A stretch of DNA of 64,000 nt from Accumulibacter sp. (GTDB taxonomy: Bacteria; Pseudomonadota; Gammaproteobacteria; Burkholderiales; Rhodocyclaceae), in contig JAFLDO010000022.1 of NCBI GenBank assembly GCA_017302455.1, positions 1-64,000 on the forward strand, given 5' to 3'. Numbering within the stretch: position 1 is the first letter of the stretch; the number at the start of each line of letters is the position of its first letter. A program made the position numbers and the translations under genes. The notes under the pieces were generated by a model, which did not search any database, had not been told where the DNA came from, and saw only the letters and a list, made by a program, of their open reading frames with translations. This document shows, in pieces, positions 23,443 through 31,909 of this stretch.

Positions 23443-24243
23443 ATGAACCCCCAGACACCGGACCACGAGGCGCCCTACGTCCTCCGTGCTGATGAGGAAG
23501 GCATAGCCACGCTGACGTTGAACCGCGGTAGCCAGTTCAACTCGCTGTCGCAGGCGATGATCGCCGCCCTGCAAGGGCAACTCGACGCGATCGCCGCCGA
23601 CCCGACGGTTCGCGTAGTGGTCATTGGCGGTGCCGGCAAGGCCTTCTGTGCCGGACATGATCTCAAGGAGATGCGCGCCAATCGCCACAAGGCCTTCATG
23701 CAGGACCTGTTCAGGCGTTGCGGCAGGATGATGATGACCCTGACGCAGATGCCGCAGCCGGTCATCGCGCGTGTCCATGGCATCGCCACGGCAGCGGGCT
23801 GTCAGTTGGTGTCGATGTGCGATCTGGCGATTGCCGCCGACACGGCGCGTTTCGCGACTTCCGGAATCAATGTCGGCCTGTTCTGCGCGACGCCGGGAGT
23901 CGGATTGTCCCGCAACCTCGGCCGCAAGCAGGCCCTGGAGATGTTGCTCACCGGCGATTTCATCGACGCCCGGACCGCGCAGCAGCAAGGTCTCGTCAAT
24001 CGTGTGGTTGCCGGCGACGCACTCGATGCGGAGATCGACAAACTGGCCCGCTCGATCATCGGCAAGTCGTCGGTGGCTATCGGCATGGGCAAGCAGATGT
24101 TCTACAAGCAGCTCGAAATGGGTCTCGAAGCCGCCTATCAGTATGCCGCGGAGGTGATGGCCTGCAACATGATGACCGAGGACGCCGGCGAGGGCATTGA
24201 CGCCTTCATCGGCAAGCGCCAGGCCGACTGGAAGGGGCGCTAG
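23443..24243 (+). CDS. Enoyl-CoA hydratase/isomerase family protein (ECHDC3-like)
   Basis: A 266-residue crotonase-fold protein. The oxyanion-hole segments AFCAGHDLKEM and GIATAAGCQLVSMCDLAIA are present. However, the two glutamates that catalyse hydration are not: the first site reads GCQL instead of GCEL, and the second SGINVGLF instead of PEINLG. This matches the ECHDC3-like branch (ATPGVN-GLFC pattern from memory). Its reaction is therefore uncertain despite the usual annotation. A good AAGGAGAGAAGG ribosome-binding sequence precedes the start, and it is probably co-transcribed with the synthetase. Confidence 0.88.
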   Translation: MNPQTPDHEAPYVLRADEEGIATLTLNRGSQFNSLSQAMIAALQGQLDAIAADPTVRVVVIGGAGKAFCAGHDLKEMRANRHKAFMQDLFRRCGRMMMTLTQMPQPVIARVHGIATAAGCQLVSMCDLAIAADTARFATSGINVGLFCATPGVGLSRNLGRKQALEMLLTGDFIDARTAQQQGLVNRVVAGDALDAEIDKLARSIIGKSSVAIGMGKQMFYKQLEMGLEAAYQYAAEVMACNMMTEDAGEGIDAFIGKRQADWKGR

Positions 24244-24324
24244 GCGCTGCTGGCTACGGCTTGCCTTGCGGGCACGCGCCACGCACCGTCGTGGTCAGCC
24301 TGCGAGGCAGCGTGTTCGGACTCC

Positions 24325-25818
24325 TCAGGCGACCACGACGCGGTCATGTCCGCCGGTCCTGGCGTCATGCAGAGCCTTGGCGGCGCGCTTCAGGAGATCG
24401 TCAACGGAGCTGTCGGCCATGTGTGCAGCGGTCAGTCCTGCACTGGCTGTAAACTGGACCGTCCCGTTTTCGGTGGCGATCGCTATCTCGGCAGTCTCGC
24501 GGCGGACGCGTTCGGCGACCAGCACGGCTTCCTCGACGGCGGTGCCGGGCAGGAGGATCGCGAACTCGCCGGCGCCGAGCCTGCCCAGGAGGTCGCGCTC
24601 GCGCAGACAGCCGCGTGCCACGCGTGCGAACGCGACCAGCACCTGATCGCCGACGGCATGCCCGTAGCCGTCGTTGATGCGCTGGAAAAAGTCGATATTG
24701 AACAGCAGGACGGTCAGCGCCGATGCCTGGCGTCTGGCGGTTTCCATTTGGTCCGCGAGTTCGTCCACGAAATGCTGTCGGCTACTGGCGCCGGTGAGCC
24801 CGTCGGTGGTTGACAGCCGATGCAACTGCGCATCGCGACTGGCCAGGGCACGCAGCAGCCGCAAGGACCGATAGGCGACGACCGTCGTCGGTACGGTCAC
24901 GCCGAAGGCCAGCAGGACGATCCACAGCGTGTGTCGCAACCAGGGCGCGAGTGCCGCGTCGTAGTTCTCCGACACCGTGATCACCAGCGGGAGATCGGGC
25001 ATCGAGGAATAACTGGTGAACTCCCTGGCCTGTCGGCCCGTCGTTTCCTCCACCAGAACGACGCCGCGCGGTTCTTGCGCAAGATGCTCGCGGAACAGTT
25101 TTCCGTCAGCGATCGACTGGCCCGGCAAGCCCTCGTCGCCGGGCGCGCTGGCCAGGACCGTACCGTCTCGCCGCAGGAGTGCGATCGTGCCTCCGGGTTT
25201 CTGGCGCTGCTCCTCGTAGGTGTCTTGCAGGGTGGGCAGGTCGATGACGGCGAGCAAGATGTGGATGTCGTGCGCAGGCTGCCGCAAACGCAGCGCGACC
25301 GGCAAGCCGTGGCGACCGCTAAGCGGGCTCTGCACCGGGTGGCCGATAGACAGCCCCGGGCCTGCCAGCGCACCCCTGACGTAATCGCTGTCGGCGACAT
25401 TGGCCAATGGCGTGGCAGCGGTTTCCACGACGTCGACCAGGCTACCGTCGCGGGCGACCAGGCGGATGTCGATGGCGCCGCCCGTTCTCGCTCGAAAGCC
25501 TTCGACCAGGTTGCGCAACACGGCGTCGCTGCGCGGATCGTGCGCCGGGTTGGCTGCCAGCGACTGCTCGCAGGCGGCCAGGAAAACGGCGACGAGATCG
25601 ACATACCGACGGGTCTCTTCCTCGACGGCATGGTTCATCCGCTGCAGCCGGTCACCGGTGGCGTCAATGCTCTCCTGGCGAGTCGTGATCGCCGAGAAGA
25701 CGACCAGCGACCAGAGCGTGCCGAGAAACAGCAGGGTCAGGAAGATTACCGCCCGCGGGTTGGCCCATTCCTCGATATGTCTGCCGGTGCCGCTCAGCAT
25801 GCCGTTAGCCTTCATCAC
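24325..25818 (-). CDS. Membrane sensor protein with degenerate GGDEF domain
   Basis: A 497-residue signalling protein. It has one helix near residues 24-46, a large periplasmic sensor region (about 50-285, Cache-like), a second helix near 292-315 and a GGDEF domain at about 335-495. The signature reads RLGAGEFAILLP: the acidic residue at the third position that binds metal in active diguanylate cyclases is glycine. The inhibitory-site motif RxxD (RERD) is kept exactly five residues upstream. The protein is likelier a c-di-GMP receptor or inactive regulator than a cyclase (inference). The start may be the GTG/ATG pair at 25818 or an internal ATG at 25800. Confidence 0.85.
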   Translation of the reverse strand: MMKANGMLSGTGRHIEEWANPRAVIFLTLLFLGTLWSLVVFSAITTRQESIDATGDRLQRMNHAVEEETRRYVDLVAVFLAACEQSLAANPAHDPRSDAVLRNLVEGFRARTGGAIDIRLVARDGSLVDVVETAATPLANVADSDYVRGALAGPGLSIGHPVQSPLSGRHGLPVALRLRQPAHDIHILLAVIDLPTLQDTYEEQRQKPGGTIALLRRDGTVLASAPGDEGLPGQSIADGKLFREHLAQEPRGVVLVEETTGRQAREFTSYSSMPDLPLVITVSENYDAALAPWLRHTLWIVLLAFGVTVPTTVVAYRSLRLLRALASRDAQLHRLSTTDGLTGASSRQHFVDELADQMETARRQASALTVLLFNIDFFQRINDGYGHAVGDQVLVAFARVARGCLRERDLLGRLGAGEFAILLPGTAVEEAVLVAERVRRETAEIAIATENGTVQFTASAGLTAAHMADSSVDDLLKRAAKALHDARTGGHDRVVVA

Positions 25819-25836
25819 AGACCCTGTCGGACCATT

Positions 25837-26463
25837 CTAACAGTCCGCCGGCGCTTCCTCCACCGGTACCTCGATGACAGCGGTGAACAGCTCGATCGCC
25901 GTCTCGGCCACCTGTGAAGTATCGTAGTAAGCGTAAGCACCGGCACCGAGCGCACCGAAGACCGGGATCCAGCGCGAGATTCCTTTGCCGATCAGTCGTT
26001 GCGAGATGTGCATGCCGATCTTCAGGGCCACCGACTGGACTTCGGGGCGCGACGCGCGCTGGACGACCAGGCGTTTGCCGATCTGCGCAACCAGATCGCG
26101 GACGGCCTGCGGGTCGGTATGGTGGAACAGGCAATAGAGCATCTGTTCACGCTCGAGCTCGGCCGTCTTGCCGTAGCAGCCGGCGATGTCGGCGACCATC
26201 TGCGTCTGCAGCTTCCACAGGGATCGCAGTTCGGGAAGAAGGGTCAGCCAGCCGAGCGGGCCAGGCGGCAGCGTCAGGCTACCGGCGGTCAGCGCCGCCT
26301 GCCGGGCCGCTTTGCGGGCCAGCGCGCGGGCACGAGCTTGCGGCTTCTGCCGCCTCTGCTCGGTGCTCGGCGGCGTCTGGCCGACATAATCGAGGATGGC
26401 TTCGGCGATCCGCTGTCCGGCCCGGAAGCGGATGCCGTGTCTGGAGAAGGGTTTGTCTCGCAT
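25837..26463 (-). CDS. EcsC family protein
   Basis: A 208-residue protein resembling the EcsC family, whose biochemical role is not established. A hydrophobic stretch LTLPPGPLGWLTLLPELRSL is near residue 70, and a conserved glycine-rich ISRWIPVFGALGAGAYAYYD segment is near 165. Both are usual in the family. It lies 18 bases upstream of the degenerate GGDEF gene in the same direction, so they may be co-transcribed. Confidence 0.7.
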   Translation of the reverse strand: MRDKPFSRHGIRFRAGQRIAEAILDYVGQTPPSTEQRRQKPQARARALARKAARQAALTAGSLTLPPGPLGWLTLLPELRSLWKLQTQMVADIAGCYGKTAELEREQMLYCLFHHTDPQAVRDLVAQIGKRLVVQRASRPEVQSVALKIGMHISQRLIGKGISRWIPVFGALGAGAYAYYDTSQVAETAIELFTAVIEVPVEEAPADC

Positions 26464-26532
26464 GGGGACCTTCGACGTGTGGTAGAGGAAAATGACGGTT
26501 TCGCGGTGCTGCCAGCCGGCGCTGATGGTCGC

Positions 26533-27165
26533 TCATTCCGCGGTCCGGCGCCAGACGCTGGCGAGCCAGGGCTGTTGCGCGCGCGGCAGGCCGGGGGGCC
26601 GATAGTAGTGTTCGAGTTCAACGAAGCCGGCGTCGACCATGCGGCTTCGCCAGGCGGCGAGGTCGTGGTAGGCGGCGTAGCGTTCGCCGTTCCATCCCTC
26701 CTCGTTCTGGCCGCGTGGATTCGAGCAGAACAGCACACCGTCGGGCTTGAGGGCGGCGCGCAGTTGCCGCAGAACGCGCGCCAGGGCGAGACTGGGCACA
26801 TGAAACAGCGAGGCATTGGCGAAGATCCCGTCGAAAAGGCCACCCGGCAGGTCGAGGCTGACGAAATCCTGATGCCAGACCGTACAACCGCTGTCGGCGC
26901 GTGCCATCCGGACGAAGCTGCCGGCGCCGTCCAGGCCGATGGCGACGTGGCCAAGGCGGGAAAAAGTCTGCAAATCGCGTCCCGGGCCGCAGCCGAGGTC
27001 GAGAATCGTGAATGGCGCCTGCGCTCGGATATGTCGCAAGAGAGCGGCGATGTTCTGACTCACGTCGTGGTCGCGGGTTCCTTCCCGGAAGTCCTCGGCA
27101 TGCTGCTCGTAATGTGCCAGGGTGCGGGTGGTGATTTGTGCAGGATCGTCCAACGGTAGTGGCAT
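26533..27165 (-). CDS. SAM-dependent methyltransferase (class I)
   Basis: A 210-residue class I methyltransferase. Motif I is ILDLGCGPGRDLQTFSRLG near residues 53-70, with the acidic loop GLDGAGSFVRMA after it and a post-motif segment GVLFCSNPRGQNEEGWNGER. This pattern resembles the methyltransferase type-11/12 group. The substrate is not predictable. It is followed on the same strand by the EcsC gene after 69 bases. Confidence 0.82.
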   Translation of the reverse strand: MPLPLDDPAQITTRTLAHYEQHAEDFREGTRDHDVSQNIAALLRHIRAQAPFTILDLGCGPGRDLQTFSRLGHVAIGLDGAGSFVRMARADSGCTVWHQDFVSLDLPGGLFDGIFANASLFHVPSLALARVLRQLRAALKPDGVLFCSNPRGQNEEGWNGERYAAYHDLAAWRSRMVDAGFVELEHYYRPPGLPRAQQPWLASVWRRTAE

Positions 27166-27516
27166 GGCGCGTGTTTGGTGGCTGACGACAGGGCAAGACT
27201 TGCTTTGGGGCTCGATGGTAAACCATCAGTGCCCAAACGTTGCCGGCGAACGCTTGCCTGCCGCTCGCCACGATCGCCGGCAGCGCCGGCGCGAAGGGTC
27301 GCGCGATGACGGCGTGGTCGCCGCGCACGGCTCCCTTGCAAGGCGTTGTCCTGGTCAACCCGCAGGGCTCCTCCGGAATCGTGGACAATCGCCGGCAGAT
27401 GTGCGAATCTCGCCCGCTCAGCATATACCGCCTGCGTGACTGGCCGCCTGTCGATCCCTACCGCGTGTCTGTTTCCTCGATGACCCCAAGAGCCCAATCA
27501 GACTCCTCTCCTGCGC
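27166..27516. other. Divergent intergenic region, 351 bp
   Basis: No gene is supported here. It separates the minus-strand methyltransferase from the plus-strand potassium channel and should contain both promoters, but I see no convincing -35/-10 pair or repeat. Confidence 0.5.
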
Positions 27517-28614
27517 ATGCCAGATAGCCCGCTGCAGGCTCGCATGAGGCTTCGCCGCTCGCGCCGCCTACGCGAATCGGATCTGCGCGTCGCTGCACAA
27601 CTGCAGCGCATCATTGTCCGCATCATCTGGGCCGGCGTGGTCGTGCTGGTGCTGATCGGCGTCGGGACGCTTGGCTTCTACCAGATTGCCGATGACCACG
27701 GCAACTGGTCCGACGCTCTCTACATGACGCTGATCACCATCTCGACCGTCGGTTACGGCGAGATCGTTCCGCTGCACTCGCTCAATGATCGCCTGTTTGC
27801 CGGCATCATGGCCATTGCCGGCCTGGGGGCGCTGACCTTTCTTTTCACCAGCCTGTCAGTGTTCTTCCTCGAGAAGGATCTTGATCAGTCCCTTCGGAGA
27901 CGACGGATGGAAAAACGCATCCAGAAACTGCGGCAGCATTTCATCATTTGTGGTTTTGGCCGCGTGGGCCGCAGTGTCGGGCGGGAACTCCACAACACCG
28001 GCCGTCACTACGTGGCGATCGATGTCGAAGAAGCGCGTTTCGAGGAGAATCTCGACCGCTTTCCCGGTTTGCTCTATCTGCACGGCGACGCCTCGGACGA
28101 CGATCTCCTGGAAGCAGCGGACATCGAGGATGCCAGGGGTTTGTTCGCCGTCACTGGCGATGATTCGCGCAATCTGATGATCATCATCACGGCGCGGCAG
28201 CTCAATCCGAACCTGCGCATCGTGGCGCGCGCCCAGGAACTGCGAAATGTCGAGAAGATGACCAAGGCCGGCGCCGACACCGTGATCTCGCCGGACTTCA
28301 CCGGCGGCATTCGTCTGGCGTCGGCAATGGTCCGGCCGCACGTCGTCGGTTTTCTCGACGAGATGATCCGGTCGGACAAGAACGTGCGCGTCGAAGAGGT
28401 GCCGGTGCCGGCGAATTTCCCGCCGACGCGGGTCGGCGATCTGCGTCTGCGCAGCCCCGACTACATTCTCCTGGCCCTGCGTGAGGAGGATGGAGCCTGG
28501 GTGTTCAATCCCAAGGTCGATCACGTCATCCAGGCCGGCAACACGATCATCGCCATGGCCAATCCTTCGGGGCGTGCTCAGCTCAAGGCGCACCTGATCG
28601 AGAAGATGTCCTGA
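27517..28614 (+). CDS. RCK-type potassium channel
   Basis: A 365-residue channel subunit with the MthK/Kch architecture. The first helix is at about 33-53, the pore loop with selectivity filter TVGYGE at about 77-82, and the second helix at about 90-115. A TrkA-N Rossmann domain follows (FIICGFGRVGRSVGREL, about 141-157), with the acidic DGDASDDDLL segment and a C-terminal TrkA-C domain. It should form tetramers in the inner membrane gated by a ligand such as Ca2+ or NAD(H); which ligand is unknown. The CYTH-CHAD gene starts 27 bases downstream. Confidence 0.92.
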   Translation: MPDSPLQARMRLRRSRRLRESDLRVAAQLQRIIVRIIWAGVVVLVLIGVGTLGFYQIADDHGNWSDALYMTLITISTVGYGEIVPLHSLNDRLFAGIMAIAGLGALTFLFTSLSVFFLEKDLDQSLRRRRMEKRIQKLRQHFIICGFGRVGRSVGRELHNTGRHYVAIDVEEARFEENLDRFPGLLYLHGDASDDDLLEAADIEDARGLFAVTGDDSRNLMIIITARQLNPNLRIVARAQELRNVEKMTKAGADTVISPDFTGGIRLASAMVRPHVVGFLDEMIRSDKNVRVEEVPVPANFPPTRVGDLRLRSPDYILLALREEDGAWVFNPKVDHVIQAGNTIIAMANPSGRAQLKAHLIEKMS

Positions 28615-28641
28615 TCAGCCTTCCACCGCACGAGGGTCTGC

Positions 28642-30120
28642 ATGGCCACTGAAACCGAGATCAAGTTTTCCCTGTCGGCGCGTACCGCCAGTCAATTGGC
28701 GAAGCATCCCTTGCTGGCCGGCGTCGAGCCGCATAGGCAACTCCTCGTCAATACCTATTACGACACTCCGGATGGCCGTCTGCGGCGCGAACGGGTTGTC
28801 GTGCGCTATCGCCGCAAGGGCCGCGAGTGGCTCCTTACGGTCAAGACCGCCGCGCTCCTCAGCGGCGGGCTGGCGCAACGCAGCGAGTGGGAGGTTCCGG
28901 GCCGGCCGGGCGAGTTCGACTTCTGGAATGTCGATGACCTTGTCGTCCGTGGCCTGCTCGAGTCGGTGCGCGATCAACTGCAGCCGATTTTCACCACTCG
29001 CTTCACGCGCCAGGCCTGGCTGCTCGAACCACGCAGCGGTGTGCGCGTCGAATTGGCGCTCGATCGCGGCTTGATAGAAGCGCAGGCTCGCCGGCGGACG
29101 ATTCGCGAGATCGAACTCGAACTGCTTGCCGGAGCAGTCGGCGATCTGTTCCTGCTGGCCGGGGAGTTGCAGGCGACGCTGCCGCTACACCCGGAAGCGC
29201 GCAGCAAGTCGGACCGCGCCTACCGTTTGCTGGCCGACGCGCCGCCGGCGGCGGCGAAGGCGCTGCCCGCACCGGTCGCCGGCGCGATGCCGAGCATCGG
29301 CGCGTTTCGCGTGATCACCCTGTGCTGCCTCAATCACCTGCAAAACAACGAAGAAGGCGTTTGCGACAGCGATCTGCCCGAGTTCGTGCACCAGGCGAGG
29401 GTCGCCATGCGTCGCCTGCGCTCGGCCATGCGTCTCTGGGAACCGCTGCTGCCGGAGTCTTTTGTCGCGCATTTCGATCCGCTCTGGCAAGGGCTGGCCG
29501 CGAAACTCGGCGACGCACGCAACTGGGACGTGTTCATTGCCGAAACCTTGCCCGCTCTGCGCACGGCCTTTCCGGATGGTTCCGAGACCGACCGGCTGGC
29601 GCTGTACAGCCAGCGGCGCTGCGCGGGCAGCCGCCAGGCAGCCCGCCGCGCTCTCAGGTCGGCAGACTACTCGCGGCTGCTGATCGAATTCACCGCCGCC
29701 GTCCTGGGATTGCCGGAAGCCGATACGGGACCGCTGGCCGCCTTCGTGCCGCGTTGCCTGAACAAGCGTCTCCGGCGCGTGATCGAGCGTGCTCCGGATG
29801 CTCTCGGTGCCGACGTGGCGGCCCGCCACCGCCTGCGCGTCGCCTTCAAGCAACTGCGTTATGCGCTGGAGTTCTTCACCCCGATCGTCGTGGCCCCAGG
29901 CTTGCCGGGCTACCTTCAGGCGACGACTTCCCTGCAGGAACTGCTCGGTCGCCTGAACGATCTCGCGGTAGCCCGGCAGATGACGCTGGCGGCGCTACCA
30001 GGCCGCAAAGGCGAGGCGCTGCAGGCCTGGCTGGGCGCTGCGATCGAGTCCCTGCGGCCCGAACTGGCTCGGCAACTGAGCGACTTCCAGCAGCGGGTCG
30101 CGCCGTGGGACGAGCCCTGA
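28642..30120 (+). CDS. CYTH and CHAD domain protein (putative inorganic triphosphatase)
   Basis: A 492-residue two-domain protein. The N-terminal CYTH domain starts with the diagnostic E-x-E-x-K pattern (ATETEIKFSLS) and holds further charged tunnel residues, such as RERVVVRYRRKG and TVKTA. This domain hydrolyses triphosphates, including tripolyphosphate in bacterial homologues. The CHAD domain spans about 215-490, with conserved histidines and lysines (VHQARVAMRRLRSAMRLWEP and ARHRLRVAFKQLRYALEF); CHAD binds polyphosphate (family knowledge). This fits a polyphosphate-rich cell. It may share a transcript with the channel gene. Confidence 0.92.
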   Translation: MATETEIKFSLSARTASQLAKHPLLAGVEPHRQLLVNTYYDTPDGRLRRERVVVRYRRKGREWLLTVKTAALLSGGLAQRSEWEVPGRPGEFDFWNVDDLVVRGLLESVRDQLQPIFTTRFTRQAWLLEPRSGVRVELALDRGLIEAQARRRTIREIELELLAGAVGDLFLLAGELQATLPLHPEARSKSDRAYRLLADAPPAAAKALPAPVAGAMPSIGAFRVITLCCLNHLQNNEEGVCDSDLPEFVHQARVAMRRLRSAMRLWEPLLPESFVAHFDPLWQGLAAKLGDARNWDVFIAETLPALRTAFPDGSETDRLALYSQRRCAGSRQAARRALRSADYSRLLIEFTAAVLGLPEADTGPLAAFVPRCLNKRLRRVIERAPDALGADVAARHRLRVAFKQLRYALEFFTPIVVAPGLPGYLQATTSLQELLGRLNDLAVARQMTLAALPGRKGEALQAWLGAAIESLRPELARQLSDFQQRVAPWDEP

Positions 30121-30175
30121 GATCTGTGCGGATTGTCGGGCGCCGGCGCGGCGCCTCGACCGGGGCCCGCGCCGC

Positions 30176-31564
30176 CTACAGCTTGTAGATCCAGCTGGCG
30201 ATCACGAAGTAGTTGAGGACGCCGAGGATATCGATGGCAGTGGTCACGAAAGGTCCCGTGGCGACCGCCGGATCCACTTTCAGGCGCTGAAAGAGCATCG
30301 GCAGGAGAACGGCGAGCAGGGCGGCGCCGGTCATGTTGCCGAGGATCGTCAGACCGACGACCTCGCCAAGCGCCAGACTGTCGTGCATCAGGTACCCGTA
30401 GATTGCCAGGATGACGCCGTAGAAACCGCCGAGCAGCAGGCCGACGCGCAATTCCTTGAGGACCAGCGGTACCGTGTCGCGGACGTCGATCGCGCCGGTC
30501 GCCAGACCACGCACGGCGACCGTCGCTGATTGCACGCCGACGTTGCCGGCCATGCCCATGACCACCGGCAGAAAGGCACTCAGCACGAGGACCTCGCCGA
30601 GGATGGCCTCGTAGCGGCCGATCACCGCTGTTGCCGCAAGGCCGCCGATGAACGCGGCGAGCAGCCACGGCAGGCGTATCCCGGCGATCTTGAAAGCCGA
30701 GTGGGTGAGCGTCTCCGACTCGCTGGTACCGGCCATCTTCAGCATGTCACGAGTCGTTTCCTCTTCGAGGACGTCGATGACGTCGTCGACCGTGACCATG
30801 CCGACCAGCACGTTCTCCTCGTCCACCACCGGTACGGCGAGCAGGTGGTACTTCTCGACCAGCATGGCGACGGTGGTCTGGTCGGCGTCCGTCGTCACCT
30901 TCATGACGCGTCGGTTCATGACCTTGTCGAGGGGCGTACCGGGCCGGGCGAGCAGCAACTGGCGCAGCGACACCACGCCGACCAGCCGCCCCGCCTCGTC
31001 GGTCAGGTAAAGGTAGAAGACCATCTCGACGTCTTCGCGGCTGCGGATATTCTCGATGGCCTCTTCGACGGTGAGCGTGTGCGGCAGCGAGAAGAAGTCG
31101 GTGGTCATGATGCCGCCGGCGCTGTTCGGGTCGTACTTCAGGAGGCTTTCGACCTCGTCCTTGCTTTCACGGTCGAGCAGTGCCATCAGCTGCGCGCGCT
31201 GATCATCGGGCAGATCGCCGATCAGGTCGGCGAGGTCGTCCGGGGCGAGGTGCTGCAGCACGGCCGCCAGCTTGTCGACGGGCGACTCGGTCATCACCTC
31301 CGTGCGCAGACTTGGCGATAGCTGATGGAAAACTTCGGCCGCCATCTCGGTGTCGGTAATCGCGTAGAAGATGTCCACCACGTGTGCTGGGGGAAGCTCG
31401 TCGAGAATCGACGCCATGTCGGCAGGGTGAACCCGTGCGATCACCTTTTGCAGGGGCACTTTGGCACCGCGGTGATAGAGCCGGTCGATCGTCTCGACGA
31501 GCCGTTTCTTCCTGGTGTTGTAGGCAGCAGAGGCGACCGGCTTGGTTTCCACGTTGATCTGCAT
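30176..31564 (-). CDS. mgtE: MgtE magnesium transporter
   Basis: A 462-residue Mg2+ channel of the inner membrane. It has the cytosolic N domain (about 30-135, with repeated DDLADLIGDLPDDQRAQL units), tandem CBS domains (about 140-265, FYLYLTDEAGRLVGVVSLRQ), a connecting helix and five membrane helices (about 295-460) with the pore motif AFLPVVMGMAGNVGVQSATV. I chose the ATG at 31564 because GGGGGAGAAC lies just upstream; an upstream ATG at 31606 would add 14 residues without homology. CBS and N domains normally close the pore at high internal Mg2+. Confidence 0.94.
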   Translation of the reverse strand: MQINVETKPVASAAYNTRKKRLVETIDRLYHRGAKVPLQKVIARVHPADMASILDELPPAHVVDIFYAITDTEMAAEVFHQLSPSLRTEVMTESPVDKLAAVLQHLAPDDLADLIGDLPDDQRAQLMALLDRESKDEVESLLKYDPNSAGGIMTTDFFSLPHTLTVEEAIENIRSREDVEMVFYLYLTDEAGRLVGVVSLRQLLLARPGTPLDKVMNRRVMKVTTDADQTTVAMLVEKYHLLAVPVVDEENVLVGMVTVDDVIDVLEEETTRDMLKMAGTSESETLTHSAFKIAGIRLPWLLAAFIGGLAATAVIGRYEAILGEVLVLSAFLPVVMGMAGNVGVQSATVAVRGLATGAIDVRDTVPLVLKELRVGLLLGGFYGVILAIYGYLMHDSLALGEVVGLTILGNMTGAALLAVLLPMLFQRLKVDPAVATGPFVTTAIDILGVLNYFVIASWIYKL

Positions 31565-31909
31565 GACGATGTTCTCCCCCTGGGTGCTGCGTGCGTTGTA
31601 GTCCAACTGACTAGTCTACCCGGACGGTCTTCAGCGGTCCATCCTTTCGACGCCGCGCGCCGCATTTTCCTCACATTTCTGGGTTGCCAGGGCCTCGGAA
31701 AGGCGTAGCGAGAGCCCTTCTTGCGGCGGTTCCAAGTCAAGGACGCAATCATGCTGCGTCTCAACATGTTTGAAGACAGTATCATTGTCCGCTCCAGGTA
31801 TGCTCAAGACATGTCACCTGCTGCACCGTCGATGCCGGCTCGCTTGCCGCATTCGCCGCAGATCAGGTTATATTGCCGGTCTATTCCTTTCTTGCCCGGA
31901 GCCAAGCCC
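31565..31909. promoter_or_regulatory. Divergent mgtE / SulP intergenic region, with candidate SulP promoter
   Basis: 345 bp without a supported gene. A possible promoter for the SulP gene is TTGCCG (31844-31849) and TTATAT (31868-31873), 18 bases apart. I looked for an Mg2+ riboswitch-like structure before mgtE and saw none by eye. Confidence 0.35.

Noticed and set aside
31565-31909. Mg2+ riboswitch upstream of mgtE
   Set aside because: I saw no conserved helices or loop motifs of the known magnesium riboswitch classes.
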